From an uncultured SAR86 cluster bacterium (GTDB taxonomy: Bacteria; Pseudomonadota; Gammaproteobacteria; Magnimaribacterales; D2472): a stretch of DNA of 64,000 nucleotides. Where the stretch lies: contig CACECP010000002.1 in assembly GCA_902558095.1 (NCBI GenBank), positions 62,001 through 126,000 of the forward strand. Reading direction: 5' to 3'. Shown piece after piece: positions 28,726-38,072 of the stretch. Position 1 is the first letter of the stretch, and each line of letters opens with the position of its first letter. The notes under the pieces are model-generated. The model did not search any database. It saw only the letters and a list, made by a program, of their open reading frames with translations, and was not told the origin of the DNA. The translations under genes were made by a program, and so were the position numbers.

Positions 28726-29186
28726 TTGTGATAAGGCATATTGCTTATTATTGTATGTGCTCTATATATTTGTTCTACTAATAATAATCTAAATATTCTA
28801 TGTGGAAATGTTAACCTTGAGGCAGAAAAAACTTTATTAGATCTTTTGATTACATCAGGTGACAGTCCAAATGACCCTCCGACTATAAAAATAATTTTTT
28901 GTCTTAGTTTTTGACAATCTAAAATGAAGCTGCTGAAATCCTCACTATTTATAGTATTACCATCAACATCCCAAGATATTACAAAATCATCCTTTGAGAT
29001 TTTTGAAAGAATTAAGCTTGATTCCTTTTGAAGAACCTCATTAAGCGAATAGCTTGGATTCTGTTGACTCCTTAATTCTACAAAATCTATATTTAAGCTT
29101 TTTGGTAATTGCTTTATATAAAATTCAATTCCCATAGACTCCCATTGGCTTAGTTTATTTCCAATAGTAATAATCTTTATTAACAT
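28722..29186 (-). CDS. rlmH: 23S rRNA pseudouridine-1915 N3-methyltransferase
   Basis: SPOUT-class methyltransferase that modifies the pseudouridine made by RluD, which is also encoded in this window. The 154-residue protein has the SAM-binding knot residues IIFIVGGSFGLSPDVIKRS and the C-terminal LTFPHRIFRLLLVEQIYRA segment, with the usual terminal MPYHK. It overlaps rsfS by one base and mrdA by four, consistent with the conserved rsfS-rlmH-mrdA order. Confidence 0.96.
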   Translation of the reverse strand: MLIKIITIGNKLSQWESMGIEFYIKQLPKSLNIDFVELRSQQNPSYSLNEVLQKESSLILSKISKDDFVISWDVDGNTINSEDFSSFILDCQKLRQKIIFIVGGSFGLSPDVIKRSNKVFSASRLTFPHRIFRLLLVEQIYRAHTIISNMPYHK

Positions 29187-29530
29187 TAGCTAAAATTCTT
29201 TAAAGGGCTGTTTTCTCCCCAGAGCCCTTCTAGGTCATAAAGATCTCTTTGATCTTTTTTCATTATATTCACAACAACATCACCACAATCAACAAGAATC
29301 CAACCAGAATCTGATTCGCCTTCAACACCTAAAATACTGATATTGTTTTTTTTTAAATTATCTACTAATTTATCTGATACTGATGATGCATGCCTATTAG
29401 AATTTGCTGTGACTATTATAATTTCATCAGCAAAAGAAGAAATATCTTTTACATTTAAGGAAAGAATATCTTCAGCCTTACTTTCATAAAGACTGTTATT
29501 GCATATTTTTAAGAGGTTTTTCTTAGACAA
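29186..29530 (-). CDS. rsfS: Ribosome silencing factor RsfS
   Basis: Binds ribosomal protein uL14 and blocks subunit joining when nutrients are scarce. The 114-residue protein has the Iojap-family pattern: KAEDILSLNVKDISSFADEIIIVTANSNRHASSVSD, GVEGESDSGWILVDCGDVVVNIM and a short acidic C-terminus ending YDLEGLWG. It is the first gene of the long rsfS-to-dat minus-strand operon; its promoter should lie in 29531-29601. nadD, its usual upstream neighbour, is absent. Confidence 0.95.
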   Translation of the reverse strand: MSKKNLLKICNNSLYESKAEDILSLNVKDISSFADEIIIVTANSNRHASSVSDKLVDNLKKNNISILGVEGESDSGWILVDCGDVVVNIMKKDQRDLYDLEGLWGENSPLKNFS

Positions 29531-29601
29531 ATTAAAGTAAATATTATTAATATAATAGTAATTGATATACTAAATCATAATTATAAAAAGGGTAAGCAAT
29601 T

Positions 29602-30024
29602 TTGGAAAACTTTATTGAATCTATTACTGAATTTATATCAAGTTATAAGGTTTACATATTATGGCTTGCAACAATTTCTCTTTTTGTTTTTATTTTTAGC
29701 TTACTCAGCATCAAGTGGTTAGTTGCATTAATTCCAACAAACTATTTCATTAAAAAAAAGAAGGTTAAATCAAAAAGATCATATTCTTTTATATGGTTTC
29801 TATCCATAATTGTTAAAAATTTAATTGGGTATACCCTAATACTTGGAGGTATTTTGATGTTAGTTCTTCCAGGTCAAGGACTATTTACTATACTTATGGG
29901 TTTAATATTAAGTAATTATCCCGGCAAGTATAGTATTGAGAGAAAATTTATTTCTATGCCTAGTGTTTTGAAAACAGTTAATTGGCTTAGAAAAAAATCT
30001 GATAAGCCGCCACTTCAAATATAA
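29602..30024 (+). CDS. PGPGW-family inner-membrane protein
   Basis: A 140-residue protein with two or three membrane helices (about 16-43 and 71-100). The family motif appears as LVLPGQGLFTILMGL, followed by a basic cytosolic tail with FISMPSVLKTVNWLRKK. This matches a small transmembrane family named for a PGPGW motif, here PGQGL. Its function is unknown. The start is a TTG at 29602 after an AAGGGTAAG stretch; no in-frame ATG gives a complete first helix. The gene is divergent from rsfS and convergent with the LON-domain gene. Confidence 0.7.
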   Translation: MENFIESITEFISSYKVYILWLATISLFVFIFSLLSIKWLVALIPTNYFIKKKKVKSKRSYSFIWFLSIIVKNLIGYTLILGGILMLVLPGQGLFTILMGLILSNYPGKYSIERKFISMPSVLKTVNWLRKKSDKPPLQI

Positions 30025-30029
30025 TTAAA

Positions 30030-30620
30030 CTAGCCAGTTGATATTTCTTCAATATATTTTGAAAGTATCAATAATCTTTGTGATGCATCAAATGCTTCTA
30101 ATAAGCTTTGTTTATATGTCCATGGTATTGGTATTAATCCAGCCAAATTATAAGCAACAGAGTCTGCAGAATTAAAATCAATTTCGATGGGCATATTTGC
30201 TACTCTGGGATGTTTTAATATTTGAGAAAGAATATTAGAGATTTCTGGAAACTTTGCTAATAAAGCTTGGTCATCCACTTCAGGATCTATAATTGGATTT
30301 GTTTGAGCCATATTTAGACCATCCTCGAGTTGAATTAAATTTTTTATAGACACCTTGTTTAATGATTTTACAGTTATCCCAAGTAAGTTATTTGGAAGAT
30401 TATTAAAATCTATTATTTCTACATAACTTCCTTGCTGAGCGACTTCGCAATCATCTCTTTTAGTAAGTTTTTTTTGGAAAGCTATAACAAAACCGTGATC
30501 ATTTTCCATACATTTTTTAACCATATTGATGTATCTTGGTTCAAAAATTTGAAGGTTTTGTATGGTTCCTGGTAAAGCAACTATGCCTAGTGGAAAAATA
30601 GGTAGATTTTTATTTTTCAA
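30030..30620 (-). CDS. LON N-terminal (substrate-binding) domain protein
   Basis: A 196-residue stand-alone homologue of the Lon protease N-terminal domain, without AAA or protease parts. Visible features are LPIFPLGIVALPGTIQNLQIFEPRYINMV and the helical half with PRVANMPIEIDF and IPWTYKQSLLEAFDASQRLLIL. Such proteins are widespread in proteobacteria, and their role is not established. It overlaps mpl by 11 bases on the same strand, so it is probably translated from the same message. Confidence 0.83.
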   Translation of the reverse strand: MKNKNLPIFPLGIVALPGTIQNLQIFEPRYINMVKKCMENDHGFVIAFQKKLTKRDDCEVAQQGSYVEIIDFNNLPNNLLGITVKSLNKVSIKNLIQLEDGLNMAQTNPIIDPEVDDQALLAKFPEISNILSQILKHPRVANMPIEIDFNSADSVAYNLAGLIPIPWTYKQSLLEAFDASQRLLILSKYIEEISTG

Positions 30621-31905
30621 TGTATTTTAGAATAGGTTTTATAAATTTCTGACTATCTTTATTAGTCATAATTAAAATAATATCATAATCCATAATCATT
30701 TCATTAAGGCTTATTAATAAAGATTCGATTTTATGATACGTGTTTTCATATTTATATACCTTCTTGTGATCTAAAAGAAGGGTCTTATCAAGCAAATTAA
30801 ATGAGTTCATTAGATTGTCTTTATGATGTCCTGATGACATAGTGTTTGAGCCAAGCTCAACTATTCCAAGTATTTTTTTATCAGGATATTTTTTTCTAAT
30901 TGCGCAAGAAGAAAAATCAATTGCTGTTGGATGATGGGCAAAGTCATCATATATCTTTATATTTAGGGTCTCTGCAATTGGCTCTAATCTTCTCATAACA
31001 CCTTTAAAAGTTTTAAGAGACTCTATTGAGTCATTTATTGAAATTTTATCTAATCTTGCTGCAAGTATTGCTGCAACATAATTTTTAAAATTATGTTCCC
31101 CTATCAAAGGCAAATCTTTAAGTGAAAATTTATTTTCGTTTAAAGTAAATTCCATATTTTTAAAATTAGTTTTGATTATGTCTGAATTAATAGCCGTTTT
31201 TTGACACCATATACCGTCATTAATTAAGTCGTTACTATTTTCATCATCTTCAAAATAAATAATATTTCCTGAGCATGGAATAATCTTAATAAGATTATGA
31301 AACTGCTTCTTTATACTCTTAATATCATCAAAGATATCAGCATGATCAAACTCAATGTTATTTATAATCAAATTCATAGGAGAATAGTGTATAAATTTTG
31401 AGCGTTTATCAAAAAAAGCAGAATCATATTCGTCAGCTTCTATAACAAATGATTTGTGTGTTCCAAGGCTTGCAGGATTATCAAAGTTTTTTGAGATTCC
31501 GCCAATTAAATAGCCGATATCTTTTCCTTGATGTTTCAATATATGAGCAAGCATATATGCTGTTGTAGTTTTTCCATGAGTTCCTGATACAGCAAAAACA
31601 TTTCGATTTTTGAGTTCTTTACCAAGCATTTCAGGACCTGAAACAAATGGAAGTCTTTTATCTAATATTTCCTCTACTGATTCATTGCCACGCGACAAGG
31701 CATTACCTATTACATAAAGATCAGATTTAGGCATAAGACTTTTTTGATAGCCTTGAATTATTTTAATGCCTATTTTTTCGAGATAATCTGACATTGGTGG
31801 GTAGTATTGGACATCAGATCCAGATACTTCATGCCCTGACTCTTTCAATATATGAGCTAATCCGGCCATGAATGTTCCGCAAACACCTAGGATATGTATT
31901 CTCAT
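30610..31905 (-). CDS. mpl: UDP-MurNAc:L-Ala-gamma-D-Glu-meso-DAP ligase
   Basis: Peptidoglycan recycling ligase that attaches recovered tripeptide to UDP-MurNAc. The 431-residue Mur ligase has the N-terminal nucleotide fold GVCGTFMAGLAHILKESGHEV, the ATP loop in VSGTHGKTTTAYMLAH, EADEYDSAFFDKRSKF and DDFAHHPTAI. The order and the GTFMAGLA start distinguish Mpl from MurC. E. coli Mpl has 457 residues. It is divergent from the phosphofructokinase gene. Confidence 0.94.
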   Translation of the reverse strand: MRIHILGVCGTFMAGLAHILKESGHEVSGSDVQYYPPMSDYLEKIGIKIIQGYQKSLMPKSDLYVIGNALSRGNESVEEILDKRLPFVSGPEMLGKELKNRNVFAVSGTHGKTTTAYMLAHILKHQGKDIGYLIGGISKNFDNPASLGTHKSFVIEADEYDSAFFDKRSKFIHYSPMNLIINNIEFDHADIFDDIKSIKKQFHNLIKIIPCSGNIIYFEDDENSNDLINDGIWCQKTAINSDIIKTNFKNMEFTLNENKFSLKDLPLIGEHNFKNYVAAILAARLDKISINDSIESLKTFKGVMRRLEPIAETLNIKIYDDFAHHPTAIDFSSCAIRKKYPDKKILGIVELGSNTMSSGHHKDNLMNSFNLLDKTLLLDHKKVYKYENTYHKIESLLISLNEMIMDYDIILIMTNKDSQKFIKPILKYIEK

Positions 31906-31958
31906 ATTAGTTATAATACGATACTTGAATTTTATTCAAAGTATTAAGTGGGGAAATA

Positions 31959-33215
31959 ATGAAAAAAAATGCTTTTTATGCCCAGTCTGGTGGAGTTACT
32001 TCAGTTATAAATGCTACTGCTTCTGCCTTAATACTTGAAGCCAAAAAGCATAAAACTAAAATTGGAAAAGTCTACGCAGGAAAGAATGGAATTCTTGGTG
32101 CTCTAAGAGAAGATCTTATCGATACCTCAAAAGAAAGCATTTCAGCAATTAAATCTCTAAAAGAAAGACCTGGTGGAGTTTTTGGATCATGCAGATTAAA
32201 GCTTAAAGATCTTAATAAAAATAAGAAAGAATATAAGAGACTTGTTGAAGTATTTAAAGCTCATAATATAGGTTATTTTTTTTATAATGGTGGGAATGAC
32301 TCTGCTGATACTGCCTATAAAGTATCTCAAATTAGTAAAGAATTAGATTACCCCATTAACTGTATTGCAATACCAAAAACTGTCGACAATGATCTTGCTG
32401 TTACTGATTGTTGTCCTGGGTTTGGCTCTGCAGCAAAATATATTGCAACTTCCACACTTGAAGCATCACTTGATGTTGAGTCAATGTCTGAAACTTCAAC
32501 AAAAGTTTTCATTCTTGAAGTTATGGGTCGACATGCTGGTTGGATGGCAGCATCTTCAGCTCTTGCAAGATCCTCAAATAATGATGCGCCCCATATTATC
32601 CTTCTTCCAGAAGTTGTCTTTAATCAACAAAAATTCTTAAATAAAATTAAATCTGCTATTAAAAAAAATGGCTTTTGTGTAATCGTCGCTTCAGAAGGAG
32701 TCAAAAATGCTAAAGGAAATTTTTTAGCTGAATCAGACACCAGGGATTCATTTGGTCATACTCAGCTTGGAGGAGTGGCGCCATATTTATCATCATTAAT
32801 AACAAAAAAATTGAAACTGAAGAATCATTGGTCCGTTTCAGACTATCTTCAAAGAAGTGCACGTCATATTGCCTCTAAAACTGATCTTCAGCATGCTGAA
32901 GCAGTTGGAATTCATGCCGTTAAATATGCAATTAAAGGTATGAATGGTGTAATGCCGGTAATTATAAGAGGCAAAGGCCCAAGATATACTTGGAAGATAC
33001 AACCAGCATCGCTATTAAAAATAGCTAATGTAGAAAAAAAATTACCAAAATCTTTTATCTCTAAAGATGGATTTAATGTAAATTTAAAAGCAGTTCGATA
33101 CCTTCAACCACTAATAATAGGCGAGGCATATCCGAAGTTCTGCAATGGAATTCCAAAACTAGAAAAATTAAAACTTGTTAATGTTAAGAAAAAACTGTCA
33201 AAGTGGGAAGTTTAA
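31959..33215 (+). CDS. 6-phosphofructokinase, pyrophosphate-type
   Basis: Phosphorylates fructose 6-phosphate. The 418-residue protein belongs to the long PFK group. The phosphate-donor loop is FYNGGNDSADTAYK and the substrate site is IPKTVDNDLAVT. Asp in the donor loop and Lys in PKT are the residues generally linked to PPi rather than ATP use, so the enzyme is probably reversible and PPi-dependent. MGRHAGWMAA is the usual sugar-phosphate motif. The ATG follows GTGGGGAAATA. It overlaps the convergent DUF2244 gene by four bases. Confidence 0.88.
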   Translation: MKKNAFYAQSGGVTSVINATASALILEAKKHKTKIGKVYAGKNGILGALREDLIDTSKESISAIKSLKERPGGVFGSCRLKLKDLNKNKKEYKRLVEVFKAHNIGYFFYNGGNDSADTAYKVSQISKELDYPINCIAIPKTVDNDLAVTDCCPGFGSAAKYIATSTLEASLDVESMSETSTKVFILEVMGRHAGWMAASSALARSSNNDAPHIILLPEVVFNQQKFLNKIKSAIKKNGFCVIVASEGVKNAKGNFLAESDTRDSFGHTQLGGVAPYLSSLITKKLKLKNHWSVSDYLQRSARHIASKTDLQHAEAVGIHAVKYAIKGMNGVMPVIIRGKGPRYTWKIQPASLLKIANVEKKLPKSFISKDGFNVNLKAVRYLQPLIIGEAYPKFCNGIPKLEKLKLVNVKKKLSKWEV

Positions 33216-33697
33216 AAAGTTCTTAAATTTAAATTCTCAATAATAACTTTTATTTCTTCTTTTAATATTTCTTTATCTTCTTCATTTAAAAAATCACCGA
33301 TAAATATATCTTTCCCTTTTGATCTAAAACTTAATCTAATGCTTTTGTCTCTCTCTTTTTTTATATTGAAGTAAGCAAAAGTTCTAAATTCTTTCCAAGA
33401 ATATTCAGCTTTATTAATTCCTCTCTCAACCTTAACTATGTCTTGTGATATATAAATCTTTTCTTTTTTGCTACTCCATCTAAAACTTAAATAGAAAGCT
33501 GTAAACAATACCATCAGCTCAAGTCCAGCAAATGGAAGAATTAATGCAGCACCAAAATAATAAAAAATTATACCTATTCCTCCACACACTAAAGTGATAC
33601 TTGATAAGAAAATAATTCTATACATTCCTGTTAGCGAGCTATTGGGGCTTAATGAAATTAGATATTCAGAGTCGTTAAATTTTTCAATTGTTACCAA
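33212..33697 (-). CDS. DUF2244 membrane protein
   Basis: A 161-residue integral membrane protein with two helices in a hairpin (about 26-48 and 52-71) and a C-terminal soluble domain containing VERGINKAEYSWKEFR and a short Arg/Lys-rich stretch. This resembles the DUF2244 family, whose function is unknown. In some bacteria the family lies near cytochrome oxidase genes; here it lies between a phosphofructokinase and parC. It starts 25 bases after parC on the same strand. Confidence 0.7.
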   Translation of the reverse strand: MVTIEKFNDSEYLISLSPNSSLTGMYRIIFLSSITLVCGGIGIIFYYFGAALILPFAGLELMVLFTAFYLSFRWSSKKEKIYISQDIVKVERGINKAEYSWKEFRTFAYFNIKKERDKSIRLSFRSKGKDIFIGDFLNEEDKEILKEEIKVIIENLNLRTF

Positions 33698-33721
33698 TTT
33701 TTAGTGGGCCTTTTTAAAATG

Positions 33722-35965
33722 TTAATCTTCAGCAGACTTTAATTTTTCTGTTAATCTTTCAATATTAATCAATTTGCCTACTTTTTTGCCTCTTTTTGCT
33801 CTTGAAAGAATATATTCAGACCAATCTTTTGGCTTTAGTGTAACTGATCTCTTTCCAACTTCAATTTTAAGAGAACTATCAATTGCAAGCAATTGAGCAT
33901 GAGCCATAAACTCTTCACCAGTTGCTAATTTGGCTTTTGGTATATTTATGATCTTATTTCCCTTTCCTTTTCCAAGGGTTGGTAATTCAGATATTTCAAA
34001 TATTAATAGCTTTCCAATATTTGATACAGCTGCTATATGACTATGGTCATCTCTAACGGGGATAGCTTTTAACATTTGGGCGTTTTCAGGCAGTTTCATA
34101 AAAGCTCTTCCAGTTTTTTTATTAGAAGTCATATTTTCATAGTGTGATATATATCCATATCCACCTGTATTCATTATCAAAAATTTATCTTGCTCGCTAC
34201 CTATTATTGATGATACAAACTGAACTCCTGAATCTGCATTTAGTCTTCCAGTTATTGGCTCACCCATGCCTCTGGCAGATGGAAGAGAATGACTTGGTAT
34301 AGAATATGCTTTTCCATTTGAATCTAAAAATACTGCAAGCTGATTACTTTTTCCTCTAGCAAAATCCTGCAATGAATCATCTCCTCTATATGATAATGAT
34401 GTAGGATCAATCTCGTGCCCTTTGGCACTTCTGATCCAGCCTGCCTTTGAAAGAACAACTGTTATAGATTCGGTAACAATAGTATCCTCTTCAGAAAATA
34501 TTTTTGCATTAGTGGACTCTACAATGGGTGATTTTCTTTCTTCTCCAAAATTTTCTTTTATTTCAAGTAATTCATTTTTAATTAGAGTTTTTAATCTTGT
34601 CTTAGATTTAAGAATTTTTTCAATATCATCTCTTTCAATTTCTAATTGATCTTTTTCATCTTGAAGTTTTATTTGTTCAAGTTTTGCAAGTTGCCTTAGC
34701 TTTATTTCTAGAATTGCGTTTGCCTGAATATCAGATAATTTAAATTCTTTGATAAGATCATTTTTTGGTTCTTCAGATTTTCTAATGATTTTAATAACTT
34801 TATCTATGTCGATAAATATCATTAACAACCCTTCAAGAATATGAAGTCTGTCGTTTACTTTGTCGAGTCTGTGCTCAAGCTTTCTTTTAACAGTATCTTT
34901 TCTAAAAACAATCCACTCTTTTAATAGATCTACTAAATTAAAAACTTTTGGTCCACCCTTTAAAGAAATAAGATTCATATTTACTCTATAAGATTTTTGC
35001 AGATCAGTTGAAGCATAGAGATGATTCATTAAATCCTCAGCATTTACTCTGTTCGATTTGAGAGTGATAACAAGTCTTACAGGGAATTCATGATCTCCTT
35101 CATCTGCCAAATCTACGACCATTGGAAGTTTTTTGTTGAGCATCTGTTCAGCTATTTGTTCCAAGATTTTTGATCCTGATGCTTGGTATGGCAGTGCATC
35201 AATAATTATTTGATTTTTTTCCTGCTTCCATTTAGCTTGAATTTTGAAGCTGCCTTTTCCGTTTAAGTACATCTCTTCAAGCTCATCTCTGCTAGCTATT
35301 ATTTGAGATTTATTTGAGAAATCAGGACCTTTTATAATTTTCAAAATGTCTTTTAATTCGGACTTTGGTTTTTCCAAGATATGAATAGTCGCATCCAGAA
35401 CTTCATTAATATTATGAGAAGGAATATCTGTTGCCATACCAACTGCAATACCTGATGTTCCATTTAATAATATTGTTGGTATTTTAGATGGGAAGATAAC
35501 TGGTTCTAAAAGCGAGCCATCAAAATTAGGTTGCCAATCAACTGTGCCAGACTTCAGCTCAGAAATAAGTAGATTTGCAAAATTTGTAAGCTTTGATTCT
35601 GTATATCTCATTGCCGCAAAAGATTTGGGGTCATCTTGAGACCCCCAATTTCCCTGACCATCTACAAGAGGATATTTAAATGAAAAATTTTGAGCCATTA
35701 AAACCATTGCTTCATATGCAGCACTGTCTCCATGAGGGTGAAACTTTCCTATTACATCTCCAACAGTTCTCGCAGACTTTTTATATTTAGATGATGCATC
35801 TAAGCCTAATTCAGACATTGCATATAGTATTCTTCTTTGAACAGGTTTCAATCCATCACCAATATTAGGTAGAGCACGATCAAGAATTACATACATAGCA
35901 TAATTTAGATAAGATTCTTCTGCGTATTTCTTTAGACTTATTGAATTAAATTGATCTTTTGTCAT
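33722..35965 (-). CDS. parC: DNA topoisomerase IV subunit A
   Basis: Breakage-reunion subunit of topoisomerase IV, which decatenates daughter chromosomes. The 747-residue protein has [33 protein letters not shown] and the catalytic tyrosine in [12 protein letters not shown] (about residue 118). [18 protein letters not shown] is the ParC form, where GyrA usually has NFGS. The C-terminal domain is short and lacks the GyrA box repeats. Its start lies two bases after the parE stop. Confidence 0.95.
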   Translation of the reverse strand: MTKDQFNSISLKKYAEESYLNYAMYVILDRALPNIGDGLKPVQRRILYAMSELGLDASSKYKKSARTVGDVIGKFHPHGDSAAYEAMVLMAQNFSFKYPLVDGQGNWGSQDDPKSFAAMRYTESKLTNFANLLISELKSGTVDWQPNFDGSLLEPVIFPSKIPTILLNGTSGIAVGMATDIPSHNINEVLDATIHILEKPKSELKDILKIIKGPDFSNKSQIIASRDELEEMYLNGKGSFKIQAKWKQEKNQIIIDALPYQASGSKILEQIAEQMLNKKLPMVVDLADEGDHEFPVRLVITLKSNRVNAEDLMNHLYASTDLQKSYRVNMNLISLKGGPKVFNLVDLLKEWIVFRKDTVKRKLEHRLDKVNDRLHILEGLLMIFIDIDKVIKIIRKSEEPKNDLIKEFKLSDIQANAILEIKLRQLAKLEQIKLQDEKDQLEIERDDIEKILKSKTRLKTLIKNELLEIKENFGEERKSPIVESTNAKIFSEEDTIVTESITVVLSKAGWIRSAKGHEIDPTSLSYRGDDSLQDFARGKSNQLAVFLDSNGKAYSIPSHSLPSARGMGEPITGRLNADSGVQFVSSIIGSEQDKFLIMNTGGYGYISHYENMTSNKKTGRAFMKLPENAQMLKAIPVRDDHSHIAAVSNIGKLLIFEISELPTLGKGKGNKIINIPKAKLATGEEFMAHAQLLAIDSSLKIEVGKRSVTLKPKDWSEYILSRAKRGKKVGKLINIERLTEKLKSAED

Positions 35966-35967
35966 TT

Positions 35968-37860
35968 TTAAATCCTCACTAATGAGCCCTTCTTTTCAAG
36001 CCATTCTTTTCTAGCAGCTGCGTTCTTTTTTGAAAGAAGAAGATCCATCATTGCGTTTGCATTATCGGTTGCTGATACCGATAATCTTACAAGCTGTCTA
36101 GTTTGAGGGTCCATTACTGTTTCTCTTAATTGAGATGGATTCATTTCTCCAAGACCTTTGAATCTTTGAATATTAATTTTAGGTTTACCTTTTTTACCCT
36201 TAAAATCCTCAACAATATCATCTTTTTGGTTCTCGTCTAATGCATATAAAACATCTTTCCCGCAATCTATTCTGTATAAAGGCGGCATTGCAATAAAAAT
36301 CCTACCTTCTTTAACAAGATTTTTGAAATGTCTTAAAAATAAAGCACAAAGAAGAGTCGCTATGTGCAAACCGTCAGAGTCTGCATCAGCAAGAATACAT
36401 ACTTTTCCATATCTCAATGAGGTGGTATCAGAACTTCCAGGCAAAACTCCAATTGCTGTTGATAAATTTTTTATTTCTTGAGATTTAATTATCTCCTCAC
36501 TCTCTAAGTCCCATGTATTAAGTATTTTCCCCCTCAATGGCATTATTGCCTGAAAAGATCTCTCTCTTGCTTGCTTAGCCGATCCTCCAGCTGAATCACC
36601 TTCAACTAGAAATAATTCTGTTTCATTCAAGTCTTCACTATTACAGTCTGATAATTTCCCTGGCAAAGCTGGTCCCTTAAAAGTTTTCTTCCTTTCAACG
36701 CTACTAGAAGCTTTTGCTCTTGCCTGAGCTGATGCTATTGCTAGTTCTGCAATTTTTTCTCCTTCTTCAGTATGTTTGTTAAACCAGATACTTAAAACAT
36801 CCTTTGTTGAGCTACTTACAAATGACATGTGATCTTTTGAATCAAGCCTTTCTTTTGTTTGTCCTGCAAATTGAGGATTCTGCATTTTAGAAGAAACAAC
36901 AAATATTGCATTTGCTATAACATCTTCAGCATTAATTTTAAGACCTTTTGGTATCAAGCTTCTATATTCACAAAACTCTTTTAAAGAATCTAGAAGACCT
37001 GATTTAAATCCATTTAAGTGAGATCCGCCTAATGCTGTGGGTATTAAATTCACATAAGTTTCATCAAGTTTGTTTTTTGGTGGTTTGTTTGTCCAGTTTA
37101 TTACGAATTCTACTTCTTGATTCTTGGAATCTTTTGAAGACAGAATTGATTCTTCAAGAATTAAATCTATACCATCAGAAGCATCTTCTAAATAACTTTT
37201 TAAGCCATCCTCAAAAAACCATTTAATTCTTTCTTTTTTCTTTTCATGATAAAAATCAATTGTTAATCCAGGACATAATACTGCTTTCGCTTTTAGAAGA
37301 TGTTTAAGATCTTTTAAGTTTATTTGATCTGATTCGAAATATTTTATATTTGGTTTAAATCTTATTGTTGTACCACTATTTCTAAGACCAACATCTCCAA
37401 TAACTTTTAGCTCACTTTTTTTATCACCATTATTAAAATGCATTTCATATTCTTTAGAGTCCCTCTTAATATTGACTTGAAGCAAATCAGATAATGCATT
37501 CACAACAGACACCCCAACTCCATGCAAACCACCAGAGAAATTATATTCATCTCCAGAAAATTTAGCGCCAGCATGTAATTTGCATAAAATTAATTCAACT
37601 CCACTTACTTTGTGCTCTGGATGAATATCAACTGGCATACCTCTTCCATCATCACTTACTTTAATGAATCCATCTTTTTCTATTTTTATTTTTATATTTG
37701 AGCAATGGCCAGATATTGCCTCATCAACAGAATTATCAAGCACTTCCTGTATTAAATGATTAGGGCATGATGTATCTGTATACATACCAGGTCTCTTCTT
37801 AACAGGATCCAGTCCAGAAAGAACTTCTATTGCTTTAGAGTCGTATGTATTCTTGGCCAA
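35968..37860 (-). CDS. parE: DNA topoisomerase IV subunit B
   Basis: ATPase subunit partner of ParC. The 630-residue protein has the GHKL ATP site ([47 protein letters not shown]), the TOPRIM segment [29 protein letters not shown] and [27 protein letters not shown] lies near the end. Length equals E. coli ParE (630). The 212 bases upstream hold its promoter and, on the other side, the tolC control region. Confidence 0.96.
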   Translation of the reverse strand: MAKNTYDSKAIEVLSGLDPVKKRPGMYTDTSCPNHLIQEVLDNSVDEAISGHCSNIKIKIEKDGFIKVSDDGRGMPVDIHPEHKVSGVELILCKLHAGAKFSGDEYNFSGGLHGVGVSVVNALSDLLQVNIKRDSKEYEMHFNNGDKKSELKVIGDVGLRNSGTTIRFKPNIKYFESDQINLKDLKHLLKAKAVLCPGLTIDFYHEKKKERIKWFFEDGLKSYLEDASDGIDLILEESILSSKDSKNQEVEFVINWTNKPPKNKLDETYVNLIPTALGGSHLNGFKSGLLDSLKEFCEYRSLIPKGLKINAEDVIANAIFVVSSKMQNPQFAGQTKERLDSKDHMSFVSSSTKDVLSIWFNKHTEEGEKIAELAIASAQARAKASSSVERKKTFKGPALPGKLSDCNSEDLNETELFLVEGDSAGGSAKQARERSFQAIMPLRGKILNTWDLESEEIIKSQEIKNLSTAIGVLPGSSDTTSLRYGKVCILADADSDGLHIATLLCALFLRHFKNLVKEGRIFIAMPPLYRIDCGKDVLYALDENQKDDIVEDFKGKKGKPKINIQRFKGLGEMNPSQLRETVMDPQTRQLVRLSVSATDNANAMMDLLLSKKNAAARKEWLEKKGSLVRI

Positions 37861-38031
37861 CCTAATTTGCCTTACGAATTAATTTATAAAAACCTTTTAT
37901 AAGATAGTTTTTCATAAAATTTTTTAATTATGATAGCTATTCTACTCTAAACAAATAGTTAAAAACGTTTTATTTGAATTTTTTAAAAAATTTATGGTCT
38001 TATTTATATTATAATCTTGACTAAATATTAT

Positions 38032-38052
38032 AATGTTTACACTGCTTACATT
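38032..38052. promoter_or_regulatory. TetR-type operator in front of tolC
   Basis: An inverted-repeat sequence (AATGT...ACATT ends) whose reverse complement differs from operator site 1 of the RND locus at one of 21 positions and carries the same AGCAGTGTAAACATT core. It begins inside a TATAAT (38029-38034) and lies 20 bases before the tolC start codon, a position suited to repression. The link to the TetR protein near 7.7 kb is inferred from this match. Confidence 0.75.
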
Positions 38053-38072
38053 AATTAGGTTAAAATACACTT

